From Caprimulgus europaeus (lineage: Eukaryota > Chordata > Aves > Caprimulgiformes > Caprimulgidae): DNA of 64,000 nucleotides. The first letter of the stretch is position 1, and each line of letters starts with the position of its first letter. The translations under genes were made by a program, and so were the position numbers. Below, piece after piece: positions 1 to 9,829 of this stretch. The stretch spans positions 10,116,501 through 10,180,500 of the forward strand of contig OU015541.1 of assembly GCA_907165065.1 (NCBI GenBank), given 5' to 3'. The notes beneath the pieces were generated by a model that had not been told where the DNA came from, did not search any database, and was given only the letters and a program-made list of their open reading frames with translations.

Positions 1-3000
1 GAAGAGTGACCATTTCAAAGATAATTAAAAAAAAAAAAAAAAAAAAGCAGCATGACTGAGTTTGCACTGAGTTTGCACTGAGTTTGCACTCTTACCTTTC
101 TCTTCTGTGGGAAAGAAAGGGTCAGGCTTGAGCTTATCTGCTTCCCCCGCACAATACTCCATTAGGCAAAGCACTTCAGCATTCAGCTTCCCTCGCAATT
201 AATGTTCTTTTTCTACTGAGTGGAACAGAAACCTTCCTACTGGCTCCTGTGTAAAAGACCGACTGGGGCTTGCACAAGATATTTTTCTGAGTCTGGTGGT
301 AAGTTCATGTATCCCAAAGTCCAATTTGTTAAACGAGGATTTTACAAATATGCCTACAAGTGCTTTCAAAACTCTTTAACACAATGCAAACGTTCTCCCT
401 CGGTGCTCTTCACGCAAACTGCAGTTGCTGGGCGGGTTGCACTGTGGTGAAGGACACGCAATGCTCAGAAGTTTGCTGTCACCCAGCTGGCGTGGGGACC
501 AGCACAGGACAGATGTGTTGTCCCAGGCTTGGCACAGCCTTCCCAGAGCTGGGCAAGCGGGATTGCCACCAACGGGTCAGTGCAAATGACCATAAACCCG
601 CATTGCGAGCTGGGACGTGACTGCAGGTACTATTTCATTTAATCACACAGGTGTAACACCACAAGCTCCAGCCCAGTGCTCTGTGGAATCTGTGCTGGGA
701 AAGCTTCTTGCTACAGGACAGGGTTGAGTTGGGGAGGGTTTGCATCAGCCACCCCTGTGCCTGCAGTGCAGGCACACCCCTCTGACACAGGCAAAAGTAA
801 ACAGGTTGGGTGAAGAATGAGGAACAGGTGATTTTTTTTCTTTTAAAGAAGTTTTTCAGTCATTCCACGCATTAACTTAGTCAGGCATTTAAGAGAAATA
901 TTTAAAGAATCATTATTCTTCTTATTAGGGGCATATATGTCATGTCTCTCCTTTGCAGACCAGTAGTGCCAACTCTTTTTTTGCTCCAACTCATGGTTTT
1001 GGAATGCTTGAGATGGGCAATACGAATATCCTTCCAGCTTTAGTCTGTTGGATATCTGGCCTGCAACTTGGGCAAGAGTTGAACAAAGATTTTGGTTTTG
1101 TTTCTTCTGAAAGTCATAGTGAATATTAGAAGTGTTTCAAGTAATCTACCTGGTTTATAGATTAAATGAATGCTTCCCATTCATATGCTCTAATTTAAAT
1201 GGGAATACAGCATGTAAAAATACCTCTTCTAAAACTTTCTCTCAGGTACAAACTGGCTGCACAGGGATCACACACGTGGGGAAGAATATCTTCAAACATG
1301 AACAGCAACCAACAGAAACCAATGGTGTTCGTGGAGGAGCTTTTCAACAGGATTTGCAATTCATATTAAAGTAGTTTAAATAGCTCTGAAATCACAACCA
1401 GCTCTCATGACACTCAGAGGGAGAAATGACTGCAATTTTCTCTCTTCCCCAAGACCCTGCGTATGGGCTCATATTCCGAGGTTTGGGAACACAGGGGGAT
1501 GCTGGGGATGGAGCATGATCTTGCCCAGGATCTCTGGCCCCTGCAGCTTCTCCCTGGAGCTCAAGTCTATACATTTTGGGTGTAGTGTGTTGTGTTATGA
1601 ACAGGGGGAGATGTCACCCACAAGTGAGTTCCCACCACACCAGGCAGAGAGCCAAAGGGGACCTACAGTCCTCAGCAGCCACTGGGCAAATTCACTCTTG
1701 GTTATGTGATTAGCAATTCTCCTGAGCAACTCCTTCCTCCTCATTTGAGTTCAGTGTAAGAAGGAAGAAGTGGTATTTTTCTCCATGGTCACTCAGCATT
1801 CATTTGTCTGCCACCTAGGCATTTTCTGGAGGCTTTCTGTTCTCTGGCAGGGCAATAAATATTATTAGCACAGACAGCAGTGAGGCGAGGCCCTGGGAAG
1901 TATAGGCAGAGCTTTATGGCATGTTTGCACAAGGCAGCCAAAAAGATGACATCAGTATGGACAGAAATGCAGCCACCATGGCAGCACTGCGCGTGGCTGG
2001 GGGTTATGGTCCTCTGGAAAGAAAGGTGAAAACCTGCTATGATGTACAGCAGGGATGATTTGGGGGAAAAAAAATCTTCCTTTGTGGTTTTTAAAGTACA
2101 TCTTTCTTATCATAGCATGTGTAGTTAATGGGTATTCTGGGCCTGTTGAAGTCTGTAGCTTTGTCCCTAAGCTCCGCATGAGATCTGGAAGGGTTGGATC
2201 CAACAGGACTAGCTCATGCTTCATGTCTGCCGGTGTGTTTCTAGCCTTACTCCCTCCTGTGATGCTTTCCTCCTCTCGAGACTGTGTGTCTTGGCAGTGC
2301 CATTTCCCCATCTGATCCTTATCTTGCTCTTGGCTGCCGGAATTGCCGGGGCAAGGGCACGTTCCTGCTTTGCAGCCGAACAACATAACTCCAGGGCTGA
2401 GCCGCAGGAATGTGCTTCCTGAAGAGCTCAGTGTTTGAAATGGCAGGCTGTGTTTGGTAACACAACCAGGCTGTGATCACTGAAATGTTACTCTCTACCT
2501 CTGGGCTGGAGCAGCTGAAAGAAGTTTTAAAATCACAAATTAAAATATAAATACAAGAGGAGGAAGAAGTCCATCCTGGAAAACAGAAGACACAGTGTTC
2601 AACAGCTCTCATCACACACTCAAGTACATTTTCTTTAACTATGATTGACCCTTAGGAAGGGATTTAGGGGACCAAACTGACCAAGCTTGATTTAGTTATT
2701 GATGAAAATTATAATCCATGTTCAGGCGCCAGTGTTACAGCTGGCTGGGATGGAACCAGCTCGCCAGGCACCCACATTTATTGTGTGCTCATTTACAACC
2801 CAGAAAGCTGCATGCATTTTCTTTTACGTTGTCCTAACACAGCAACCCAGGTGCTCCCTGTGTCCCTGCTCCCCTCTGTGGGGTGGCCAATCCTGGGGGA
2901 ATTGGCCAAGATCTGTGATTCTGAGCTGCGCTGGGAGTCAGAGCTGTGAATTCACACACAGGAGGGTTTATCCCTGTGCCCACACTTTGCAGGTTGAAGA

Positions 3001-4900
3001 TGCAACCCCAGAGCCACCAAGTGCCTTAGCCGGGCACGAGGAGCTACCTGAGCCCTGATGTAGCCCAAATTCAGCCCTTTTCCAGTCTGTCCAGCTCTGA
3101 GGATGGCAGTCTCCATCCTTAAATAAGCCAAGGGGCGAGGGGAGAGCTGCCCGCAGCGCTGCAGCCTGCCCGATGCCGAGGGACTGGGAGGACAGCGGGG
3201 AGGAACCCATGGGATCTGCCTTGGTTTCCATTAGCTTGGTTTGCCACGCTGCAATTTCCAACTCAATTCCATTTTTTTGTAAAAGGAGAGTTTATAAATG
3301 CTTGTCATCAGGAGAACACAGTTACATAATTAAACAATTTACCAGAGAGCCTGTGGCTTCAGTGCAATTCTCTGGGGTGATTCAATATTCCAATAAAAAT
3401 ACTGGGTGATACCATAAATATTGTAAATGGCTCTAGATGGTTTTCATGGGCTATGTCAACTGTTTATTGCATTCAAAGAGAAAAGAATAAGTGAAATCAC
3501 AGGGAAGAGAAAATTTAAATAAATAAAATAATGTGAAAAATAAAGCAAAAATATTTTCTTTTGTATTTTGAAAGCTCTGGAGGATGTTTTTGGCCAGTGT
3601 GAGAAAAGATTGTCATATTTGCCAGAATAATGAACTGAGGGCATATGTGTGCACTTGCTCATAGGTCACATGTGTATGTCTGGGGGGGCTGTGCATGGGT
3701 GCTTAGATAAAATCTGCCCACAACAGGGGAAAAACCTCTTTGTTTATATGATTATTTGTGGCATTTACAAATTCCAGCCATGGAGCCCAGGAATGCCTCT
3801 TTTTCCTTTGGCCAAGCTGTTGGGCTCCTGCAGCCCTGCCATGGCAAGGGCAGGCGAAGGAGGATGCCACAAATGGGTGGAATTGCGGGATGGATTACCT
3901 GTATCATTGAAAACTTGAGAAGGTTGTTTAGAAGTTGTTACTGAAGCAAGATAAATATTTGCCAGGCATGATCCCACCATGCACCAACAAGTAAGCTGTA
4001 TGGAATGTGTTAATAAAATATAAATGTTCTGAAAAGGAAACAAATGCTGTGGATAAGAAAACAAGGACAAAATGGACTTGTGGCAACCTCCAAAGACAAC
4101 AATTGAAAACATATTTACATGGACTGGGCTGAAGTCTCTTGTATCTTCTGAGGAACATAAATTGCAGTATGTGGAGTAGAGTAGTGGGTTTTCAATGTGC
4201 CATAAAACCCCAAACACGGCTCCCAAGATAATGAGGTTTGTCCATCTTTTACTAACACAGAGATGTGGGGCTTGGCTGCTCAAGGGAGAGGGAGCCACCC
4301 AACTCACTGCACGAGTGGTCTGTGCCAGCACCTGGGGCAGAAGCTTTGGTGCTGCCCAGCGCGGGGACCTGTGGTCACACCATGCCTTGTTGCAGGCTGG
4401 CGATCCCCTGCAGCCTAGGGACAGACCCCTTCTCCTCCCCAGCCATGAGCTGCAGGGGATCTGCACGGGCTCCCGTGAAGGCTTTTGGCACATGAAGCAC
4501 CAAGAGCCAGTGGTGGGCCCTGGTGGCCATGTCCTGGAGGTGGTGACCCAGCGGTGCTGCCCTGGTGGTGACACCCCGGTGGTGGAGCATCCTGGTGGTA
4601 GAGTCCCAGCGGTGATGTCCTGGCAGCCAGCCCCAAGGTGGTACTGGGAGCACCTTGGGGGGGACCACAAGAAAGTGCTCACCCAGCAGCTCGCTTGCAG
4701 GCCCTGGGGCAGCTGCGGGTCTCGCTCTTGTACTGGCAGAAACACGGTTAAACGCCCGGGCTTGGGCTGGGGAAGGCTCAGGCAGAAATCCTGCCATCCT
4801 GCAGCCACCCAGCGCAGCAGAGGCAGGCAGAGGACAGCAGGACTTATGGGGGGAAGCACAAAGAGGGGTTTGGGTAGCACCGGGAGAAGGAAGAACGAGG
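1..4900. other. Intergenic region upstream of TP53RK
   Basis: I found no coding exon here. A short poly-A run lies at about 28-46. An 11-bp unit is repeated nearly three times at 61-90. From about 4530 the sequence becomes GC-rich and carries degenerate GTGGTG-type repeats before the TP53RK CpG island. SLC2A10 is the neighbour expected from mammalian order and would be on the minus strand to the left. I looked for its sugar-transporter reading frame and did not see it, so it probably starts outside the window or has only a non-coding exon here. Confidence 0.6.
61..90. repeat. 11-bp short tandem repeat
   Basis: The unit TTTGCACTGAG occurs at 61-71 and 72-82 and again as a partial copy at 83-90. 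It is a small, perfect local duplication with no sign of function. Confidence 0.85.
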
Positions 4901-4983
4901 AGGCAGCGCAGGGCGCGCTATAGCGAGGGCGCCGGCAGCGGTACATGCGGGGCAGGATGGGGGAGCTCGGGCAGTTCGTCGGT

Positions 4984-4991
4984 TTCCGGAA
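4984..4991 (+). promoter_or_regulatory. ETS-family motif in the TP53RK promoter
   Basis: CCGGAA lies at 4986-4991 within TTTCCGGAA, which fits the ETS/GABPA core. It sits about 70 bp before the most upstream candidate ATG. Binding is inferred from the motif and its position only. Confidence 0.45.
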
Positions 4992-5027
4992 AGCGGCTCC
5001 GAAGATTGCCGAAGGGGGGGGAGCGGC

Positions 5028-5037
5028 GCGCATGCGC
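5028..5037. promoter_or_regulatory. NRF1 consensus site in the TP53RK promoter
   Basis: The palindrome GCGCATGCGC is a perfect NRF1 core. It lies 22 bp before the first candidate ATG (5060), at or just downstream of the probable transcription start. NRF1 plus ETS is a common pairing in CpG-island promoters of genes for basic metabolism, which suits a KEOPS subunit. Occupancy is an inference. Confidence 0.55.
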
Positions 5038-5059
5038 TGTGTGGCGGCGCGGCCTTGTG

Positions 5060-5468
5060 ATGGCGGCGGCTGGGGCGCAGGCGGGTGGTGCGAGCTCTGG
5101 CGTGGCCGGGGCCGCGCGCTCAGCGATGGCCGAGCCGGAGCCCGCGGGATCAGCGATGGACGTGGCGGGGCCCGCGGGCCCTGCGGTGGCGGAGCCGGGG
5201 CCTGCAGGCCCTGCGATGGATGCGTCCGGGGCCGAGGCGGGCGCTGCAGGCCGTGCGGTGGCCGAGGCGCCGCCACCGCCGCTGCCGGGGCTTCAGCTGG
5301 TGCATCAGGGTGCCGAGGCGCGCGTTTACCGGGGGCTCTTCCTCGGGCGGCCAACGGTGGCCAAGCTCCGCATCCCGAAGCGCTACCGCCATCCGGCGCT
5401 GGAGGAGCGGCTGAGCCGGCGACGCATGGCGCAGGAGGCGCGGTCGCTGCTGCGGTGCCGGCGGACAG
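5060..5468 (+). CDS. TP53RK: TP53RK coding exon 1
   Basis: The exon runs from the first good ATG (G at -3, G at +4) to the donor ACAG|GTGGGC and ends with one base of a Gly codon. It encodes the low-complexity N-terminus and the first part of the kinase N-lobe, including [10 protein letters not shown] and RYRHPALEE. The start is uncertain: the ATG at 5126 also has a good context, and the ATG at 5216 would give 243 residues, close to the human length. Confidence 0.85.
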
Positions 5469-6462
5469 GTGGGCGCGGGGGCGGCTGGGCCGGGCCGGCG
5501 TGAGGCGAGGCGAGGCTCCCCTGACAGGACAGACACCCTTGGGCGCTGGGAGCTTGCGTGCTCACCGGCACCGCCACGGCTCCTCACATCCCTCAGAGCA
5601 AATAACACTTGACGGCCTTCCTGCTTCGTCCTGAAGGGTGCAGGTGCTTTCTTCTCATAGCAGAGTCACCTGTTCTAGTTTTTCAGGGTGCCCCCCCTAA
5701 AACACAGACTGTCCTCGGCCAAAGAGCCCCTGTGCGTCTTTTTCCAGGGCCTATCACCCCAGGAGGGGCTGGCCCTGTTACCAAGCTCGAGCTGCCAGCT
5801 AGGTTTCCAGGCATGGGTTGGAAACCAGGGGTTGGCAGGGGCATTCCTGCATGTGGGTTATCAGTGGGTGGGGGTGATGGCAACTGGTGTTTCTGTGTAT
5901 TGGTTGTGTTTTGTAGTTAAAATAAAGTTGGAAAATCCTGTAAATTAACAGCTAGCATTTCACTTACTCTTTTTTTTAAACAGGGATTCCGGCACCAGCG
6001 GTCTACTTTGTGGATTATGCCACCAACTCCATTTATCTTGAAGATATTGTAGGCTCAGTTACTGTTCAGGATCATATTTATTCTGTACAGCAGAGTGGAA
6101 ATGATGCTGGTAGCCTCCATATCTTAGGAGAGAAGATGGGTGAGCTGTTAGCAAGAATGCACGATGAAGATCTTATACACGGAGATCTTACAACTTCCAA
6201 TATACTTCTGCGACCACCCATAGAGAAGCTGGACTTGGTGCTGATAGATTTTGGACTCAGTTCTATTTCAGGTCTTCCAGAGGATAAAGGAGTTGATTTG
6301 TATGTTCTGGAAAAAGCTTTTCTTAGTACTCATCCGGATACTGAAACGATGTTTAAAGTTCTGCTAGACACCTATGCAGCTACATCAAAAAAATCCGGTC
6401 CTGTGATCAAAAGGCTGGATGAAGTACGACTGAGGGGAAGGAAGAGACCCATGATTGGCTAG
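5060..6462 (+). CDS. TP53RK: TP53-regulating kinase (PRPK/Bud32), KEOPS/EKC complex subunit
   Basis: Coding exons are 5060-5468 and 5984-6462, joined inside a Gly codon, giving 295 residues if translation starts at 5060. TP53RK is the Bud32-family small atypical kinase/ATPase. It works in the KEOPS/EKC complex (with OSGEP, TPRKB, LAGE3, GON7) that makes t6A at position 37 of ANN-decoding tRNAs, and it is also reported to phosphorylate p53. Visible motifs are a candidate nucleotide-binding Lys102 in VAKLR, the RHPALE segment, the catalytic loop HGDLTTSN (His202-Asp204), the metal-binding DFG at 225-227, and the basic C-terminal tail RLRGRKR typical of Bud32. The human protein is 253 residues. 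The extra length is an Ala/Pro/Gly-rich N-terminus, and in-frame ATGs at 5126, 5156 and 5216 are alternative starts. The kinase core looks intact. Confidence 0.96.
5126..5260 (+). repeat. Degenerate 30-bp tandem repeat in TP53RK exon 1
   Basis: The reading frame repeats a roughly ten-residue Ala/Pro/Gly unit ([30 protein letters not shown], then a diverged copy ending in AGRAVAEA). Each unit is about 30 bp and GC-rich. Three of the in-frame Met codons fall in the repeat, so unit gain or loss could alter N-terminal length without touching the kinase fold. Confidence 0.7.
5469..5983 (+). other. TP53RK intron
   Basis: This is a 515-bp GT-AG intron whose acceptor follows a T-rich tract. Its 5' part is still GC-rich from the CpG island. 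Nothing else was recognised in it. Confidence 0.9.
5984..6462 (+). CDS. TP53RK: TP53RK coding exon 2
   Basis: The exon begins after TTTAAACAG and stays open to the TAG at 6460-6462. It carries the rest of the kinase domain, including [36 protein letters not shown] and the basic tail. These blocks are the most conserved part of the Bud32 family, so the identification rests mainly on this exon. Confidence 0.97.
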
Positions 6463-6564
6463 AAGGGATGGAGAAAGATTACTACTTAAGTTCTGCAAAT
6501 ATGGTTATTTATACTTCCAGTTGGTTTTATTTCACAGATCGCAATTTTGTTAACTGTGTCTTCA

Positions 6565-6570
6565 AATAAA
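6565..6570 (+). terminator. Polyadenylation signal of TP53RK
   Basis: A canonical AATAAA lies about 100 bp after the stop codon. A transcript end near 6580-6600 is inferred. Confidence 0.75.
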
Positions 6571-7653
6571 TAAATTTGAATGAGTTTAAGTGTCATAAAG
6601 TAACCAAAGTAATTTTGAGTTGGGGGGGGCACAGACAAGAGAAAAAACAACTAAAGATTGCTTCTTTCCTAAATACTAAATATTTAGTCTAAAAAGCAGT
6701 TTACAGTGTTATTCCACTCACTGTGTTCTTTACATGGTTAGGATCATACTGAGCAATCTTTCTTGGGCTGTGGACCGTGGATTCATGGGAGGTAAAAGGG
6801 ACCTGGGGATACCAGAGCATCTGTGAAAGGTAATGAAGAAAAGCAAATGTGTTATTTTTTCTCAGAAGACTTTTTGACAAAGTGTTTAAATCCATTCTAA
6901 ATGGCTCTTCACATCCTGAAAATATTTAGGAGGACTGAATTCCCGGGCATGTGCAGTGCTGAAATAGAGCACTAAACATAAGACAGGTTCATTTTCTTCC
7001 AGTAGTAATTTTGGCCTTTTTAACTTTGTCAATTGTATTTCCTTAAGCAAATAGAAAGATTGTTAATCAAGAACAGTTTGCTGAGAAACTTCCACTTTAA
7101 GAAAGAAGCCTGCTGTAAGTTTCCATTGGAGCTTTATCAAAGGGACTGCTTGTGTTGTCATTGCCTGCCTAGGTAGGTAGTTGGCAGAGGCAGGCAGTAA
7201 TACTGCTTTTTTGGTAATATTTTCTCTATATTACTTGATTTTCTGGATGAATGTATCTAATAGCATCAATGTAAGATGGCCCAGAGGAAAAGTTTACAAG
7301 CCCTGCAACAGCTGGGTTAGGAGATAATCAGTTCTCTGTGTTGCAAGCAGAATGGGATGCGAGTTGTGTGCTCGGTGAGAGTGTGAACTTTGTCATTTAC
7401 TTCAGATAATGGTTTAAAAGAAACATTGAACGCTCTGACAGCAACTCACTCTGTTGGGCAGCCTCTGTCGGGGAAGATCCTTGGTTCCCTTACGCTGTCA
7501 CTGGTGCTCTGTATGGAAACGCTTGTGCAAAAGATGGAGCAAATGCGGCTGGACCTCGCTTCGGCGGCAGCGTTCCTCACCCCTTCACAGCCACGGACAC
7601 GGCCCTTCCATCCCCGTGGAGAGGAAGAAGCAGATGTGAAAAGCAGCACAGAG
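6571..7653. other. Intergenic region after TP53RK
   Basis: The sequence is AT-rich. I saw no coding exon, RNA gene or recognisable repeat. Open frames near its right end run into the CR1 fragment and look accidental. Confidence 0.6.
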
Positions 7654-7759
7654 ATCATAGAATCACAGACTGGTTTGGGTTGGAAGGGACCTTAAAGCTT
7701 ATCCAGTCCCAACCCCCCTGCCATCAGCAGGGACACCTTCCACTGGACCAGGTTGCTCA
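7654..7759 (-). mobile_element. CR1 LINE 3'-end fragment, minus strand
   Basis: Read on the + strand, it begins with ATCATAGAATCACAG and continues GGTTTGGGTTGGAAGGGACC, the reverse complement of the CR1 3' end with its terminal microsatellite. It continues through the CCAACCCCCCTGCCATCAGC block and stops abruptly at TTGCTCA. It is strongly 5'-truncated, as CR1 copies usually are. Confidence 0.88.
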
Positions 7760-8345
7760 CGGTGGGCACGACCCTGCTACGCAGGGGATGAGGGGCTGGG
7801 GGGCTTCTTTCCTGCCCTTAAAGCGAAGCAATCTGAGCAAACCCCTGCCTGAGGACACACTGGGGGACGCCGGGACAAGCGGGAACCTTTTCGCCGGGCA
7901 CCAGGGCCCGCAGGGTGCGGGGATCCCCGGGCAGGGAGAGCAGCGAGGCAGCGATGCGGGGCTGAGGGGCGGGCAGTCGGCGCCACGATCCACAAGACGC
8001 TGTCGCAAGATGGCGCTTATTCCGTGCGGTGGCGCTGCCGGAGCGCTGCTGCCTGCGATACCCCAATTGAGCGGTTCGCGCCCCCGCAAGTGTCCTAGCG
8101 CCGCGGGCTGCCCGTGCCCGCCGCGCATTCACCTCTTGCCAGAGGAGCCGCCTGGGCGAGTGCCCGGCCCCGGCGTGGGGCCCCGGGTTCCACCGCCCAG
8201 CCACAGCTTTGGCTGCGGGGCCCGAGGAACCCCTGCTCCCTTCCGAGCCAGCACTGATGCGGGGATTGGGTTGTTTTATTGCTCCGGGTCCCCAGCTGGG
8301 CTCGCCCCGCCTGGAGCGTGTCACAGCCCGGGCTGGGGGCAAGAA
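7760..8345. promoter_or_regulatory. Orphan CpG-rich segment between TP53RK and SLC13A3
   Basis: This segment is strongly GC- and CpG-rich and lies between two CR1 fragments, far from any recognised exon. A motif CAAGATGGCGCT at 8006-8017 resembles the YY1 element often found just downstream of transcription start sites. The open frames crossing it are compositionally biased and one ends inside the CR1, so I do not call a protein. It may be an alternative upstream promoter of SLC13A3, the promoter of a non-coding RNA, or simply a GC-rich island without function. Confidence 0.4.
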
Positions 8346-8568
8346 GAATCATGGAATCACAGACTGGTTTGAGTTGGAAGGGACCTTAAAGCTCCTCCAG
8401 TTCCAACCCCCCTGCCATCAGCAGGGACACCTTCCACTAGACCAAGTTGCTCAAAGCCTCATCCAACCTGGCCGAGAACACTTCCAGGGAGGAGCAGCCA
8501 CAGCTTCTCTGGCCAGCCTGGGACAGGGTCTCACCACCCTCACAGTAAAGAATTTCTTCCTAATATCT
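8346..8568 (-). mobile_element. CR1 LINE 3'-end fragment, minus strand
   Basis: This is a longer CR1 copy in the same orientation as the one at 7654-7759. It keeps the 3' terminal repeat, the AACCCCCCTGCCATCAGCAG block, the CATCCAACCTGGCC block, and the segment ending CACAGTAAAGAATTTCTTCC. The two copies share variants such as CCATCAGCAGGGACACCTTC, so they belong to the same or closely related subfamilies. Confidence 0.93.
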
Positions 8569-9700
8569 ATGAAGGAGCCGTTTCCATGCAGGGAACAGTG
8601 GGGCTCTCAGAGCTGCAGATGCACGCTCTCTTACCTGCTTGGAGAGCGAAGACAAGAGCCCAAGCAGCACATGGTCACTTAAAACAGCGATCTCCAGGTG
8701 GTCCGGGGTGGGCTGCCGGTGCTGGAGCGAGGCCTCGTGGTGTGGTGTGAGCTAACGAGTCCTGATCTGAGCCCCGAATCCCGGACCCACTGAGGGGAGG
8801 CAGCACGCCCACCCTCCCTGCCCGCCATGCCCCATCTGTACAAACACCCCTTTTGCTGTCTCCTGGTGATGCCAGGATGGGGTTATGTTTGCCAAGCCCT
8901 TTGAAGGAGCCTGTTTCTAACTATCACTATGTTTATTAAAACGCAGTTCTCCCTGCGGGACCGCAGAGGAGAAACAAAGCTGATCAACTGCGAGTGTTTC
9001 CGTCCGGCGCGGTGCTCTGAGATGAAAGCCGGCGGCCGAGGCGGGGTCAGCAGCCTGCGGCGAGGCCAGGCCCCGCGGGGAGCTGGTGCGTGGGACTGGC
9101 CTTCGAGCAGGGACTCCTGCACGGGCCTCTGCTGAGATCTGCTGCGTGCTGGTGCATCAGAACAAAGCAGATCGTTGCTGGTGATGAAAAAGCAAAATGT
9201 TTTTGCTTTTTCACTGCATGATAAAACTCCTCCTCGTTATATAAGTGTTACTTTTTGCACATCTGTGTTACAGCTTGTTGATATTTCCTGATGCGTCTAT
9301 ATGGATTGCTGTAGTGAGTGCTGAGCTGTTGCTGTTTGAGGAGGGAAAAATCACAGCAGGTGCATGTCCAGCAAAGGGGACGCTCTGGACCTGCACAGTA
9401 CCCACCCCACATCTTCCTGCAGCCTCAGCTGTACCACTGGTTGAGTCTGTGGCAGCAGCTCCTTGGATGAAAACCACTGATTTCCCATCTGGATCCCAAC
9501 GCAGGTGGAGTTTCCAGTCTTGGTTTGACTGGGGATAGCTTGGCTTGTTGCTGTGTTAGCTATCAGTGCATCTGCATGGTCATAAGCAACCTTGAATTAT
9601 TATTGTTATTATTATTGATATAATTTGCCATTACATTATTAATATGCAGGCTTTATATCCAATATCCAGTGTACATGCATTCTCATTGGGAAAATAGGAC
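8569..9700. other. Intergenic region with a GC-rich patch at 8930-9110
   Basis: A CpG-containing patch lies at about 8930-9110. It includes a near-perfect inverted repeat (arms 8948-8958 and 8961-8972, two bases between them). No gene was recognised. The flanks are AT-rich. Confidence 0.5.
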
Positions 9701-9829
9701 TTTTCTTTTCTTTTCTTTTCTTTTCTTTTCTTTTCTTTTCTTTTCTTTTCTTTTCTTTTCTTTTCTTTTCTTTTCTTTTCTTTTCTTTTCTTTTCTTTTC
9801 TTTTCTTTTCTTTTCTTTTCTTTTCTTTT
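9701..9829. repeat. (TTTTC)n microsatellite
   Basis: The pentamer TTTTC is repeated about 25 times without interruption. It is a pure polypyrimidine mirror repeat (AAAAG on the other strand), so it is a likely site of length variation and can in principle form triplex DNA. The purity suggests recent expansion. Confidence 0.98.

Larger units (their letters stand above)
4900..5470. promoter_or_regulatory. CpG island and promoter of TP53RK
   Basis: The stretch is strongly GC-rich and dense in CpG, unlike the AT-richer flanks, and it overlaps the first coding exon. It contains consensus ETS and NRF1 sites just before the start codon and no clear TATA box. This is the usual architecture of a broadly expressed housekeeping gene. 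The transcription start site is inferred to lie near 4980-5050. The island could also serve a divergent minus-strand transcript, but none is visible. Confidence 0.75.

Noticed and set aside
1..4900. SLC2A10 coding exons expected on the minus strand from mammalian order
   Set aside because: No sugar-transporter motifs were seen in the minus-strand translations here.
3765..5354. 529-codon open frame on the minus strand
   Set aside because: It overlaps TP53RK exon 1 in antisense, its N-terminal composition mirrors the GC-rich repeat, and it shows no recognisable domain or splice logic.
7680..8372. 230-codon plus-strand frame over the orphan CpG segment
   Set aside because: Starts and ends inside CR1 fragments and is Pro/Gly/Ala-rich from base composition alone; no evidence of a protein.
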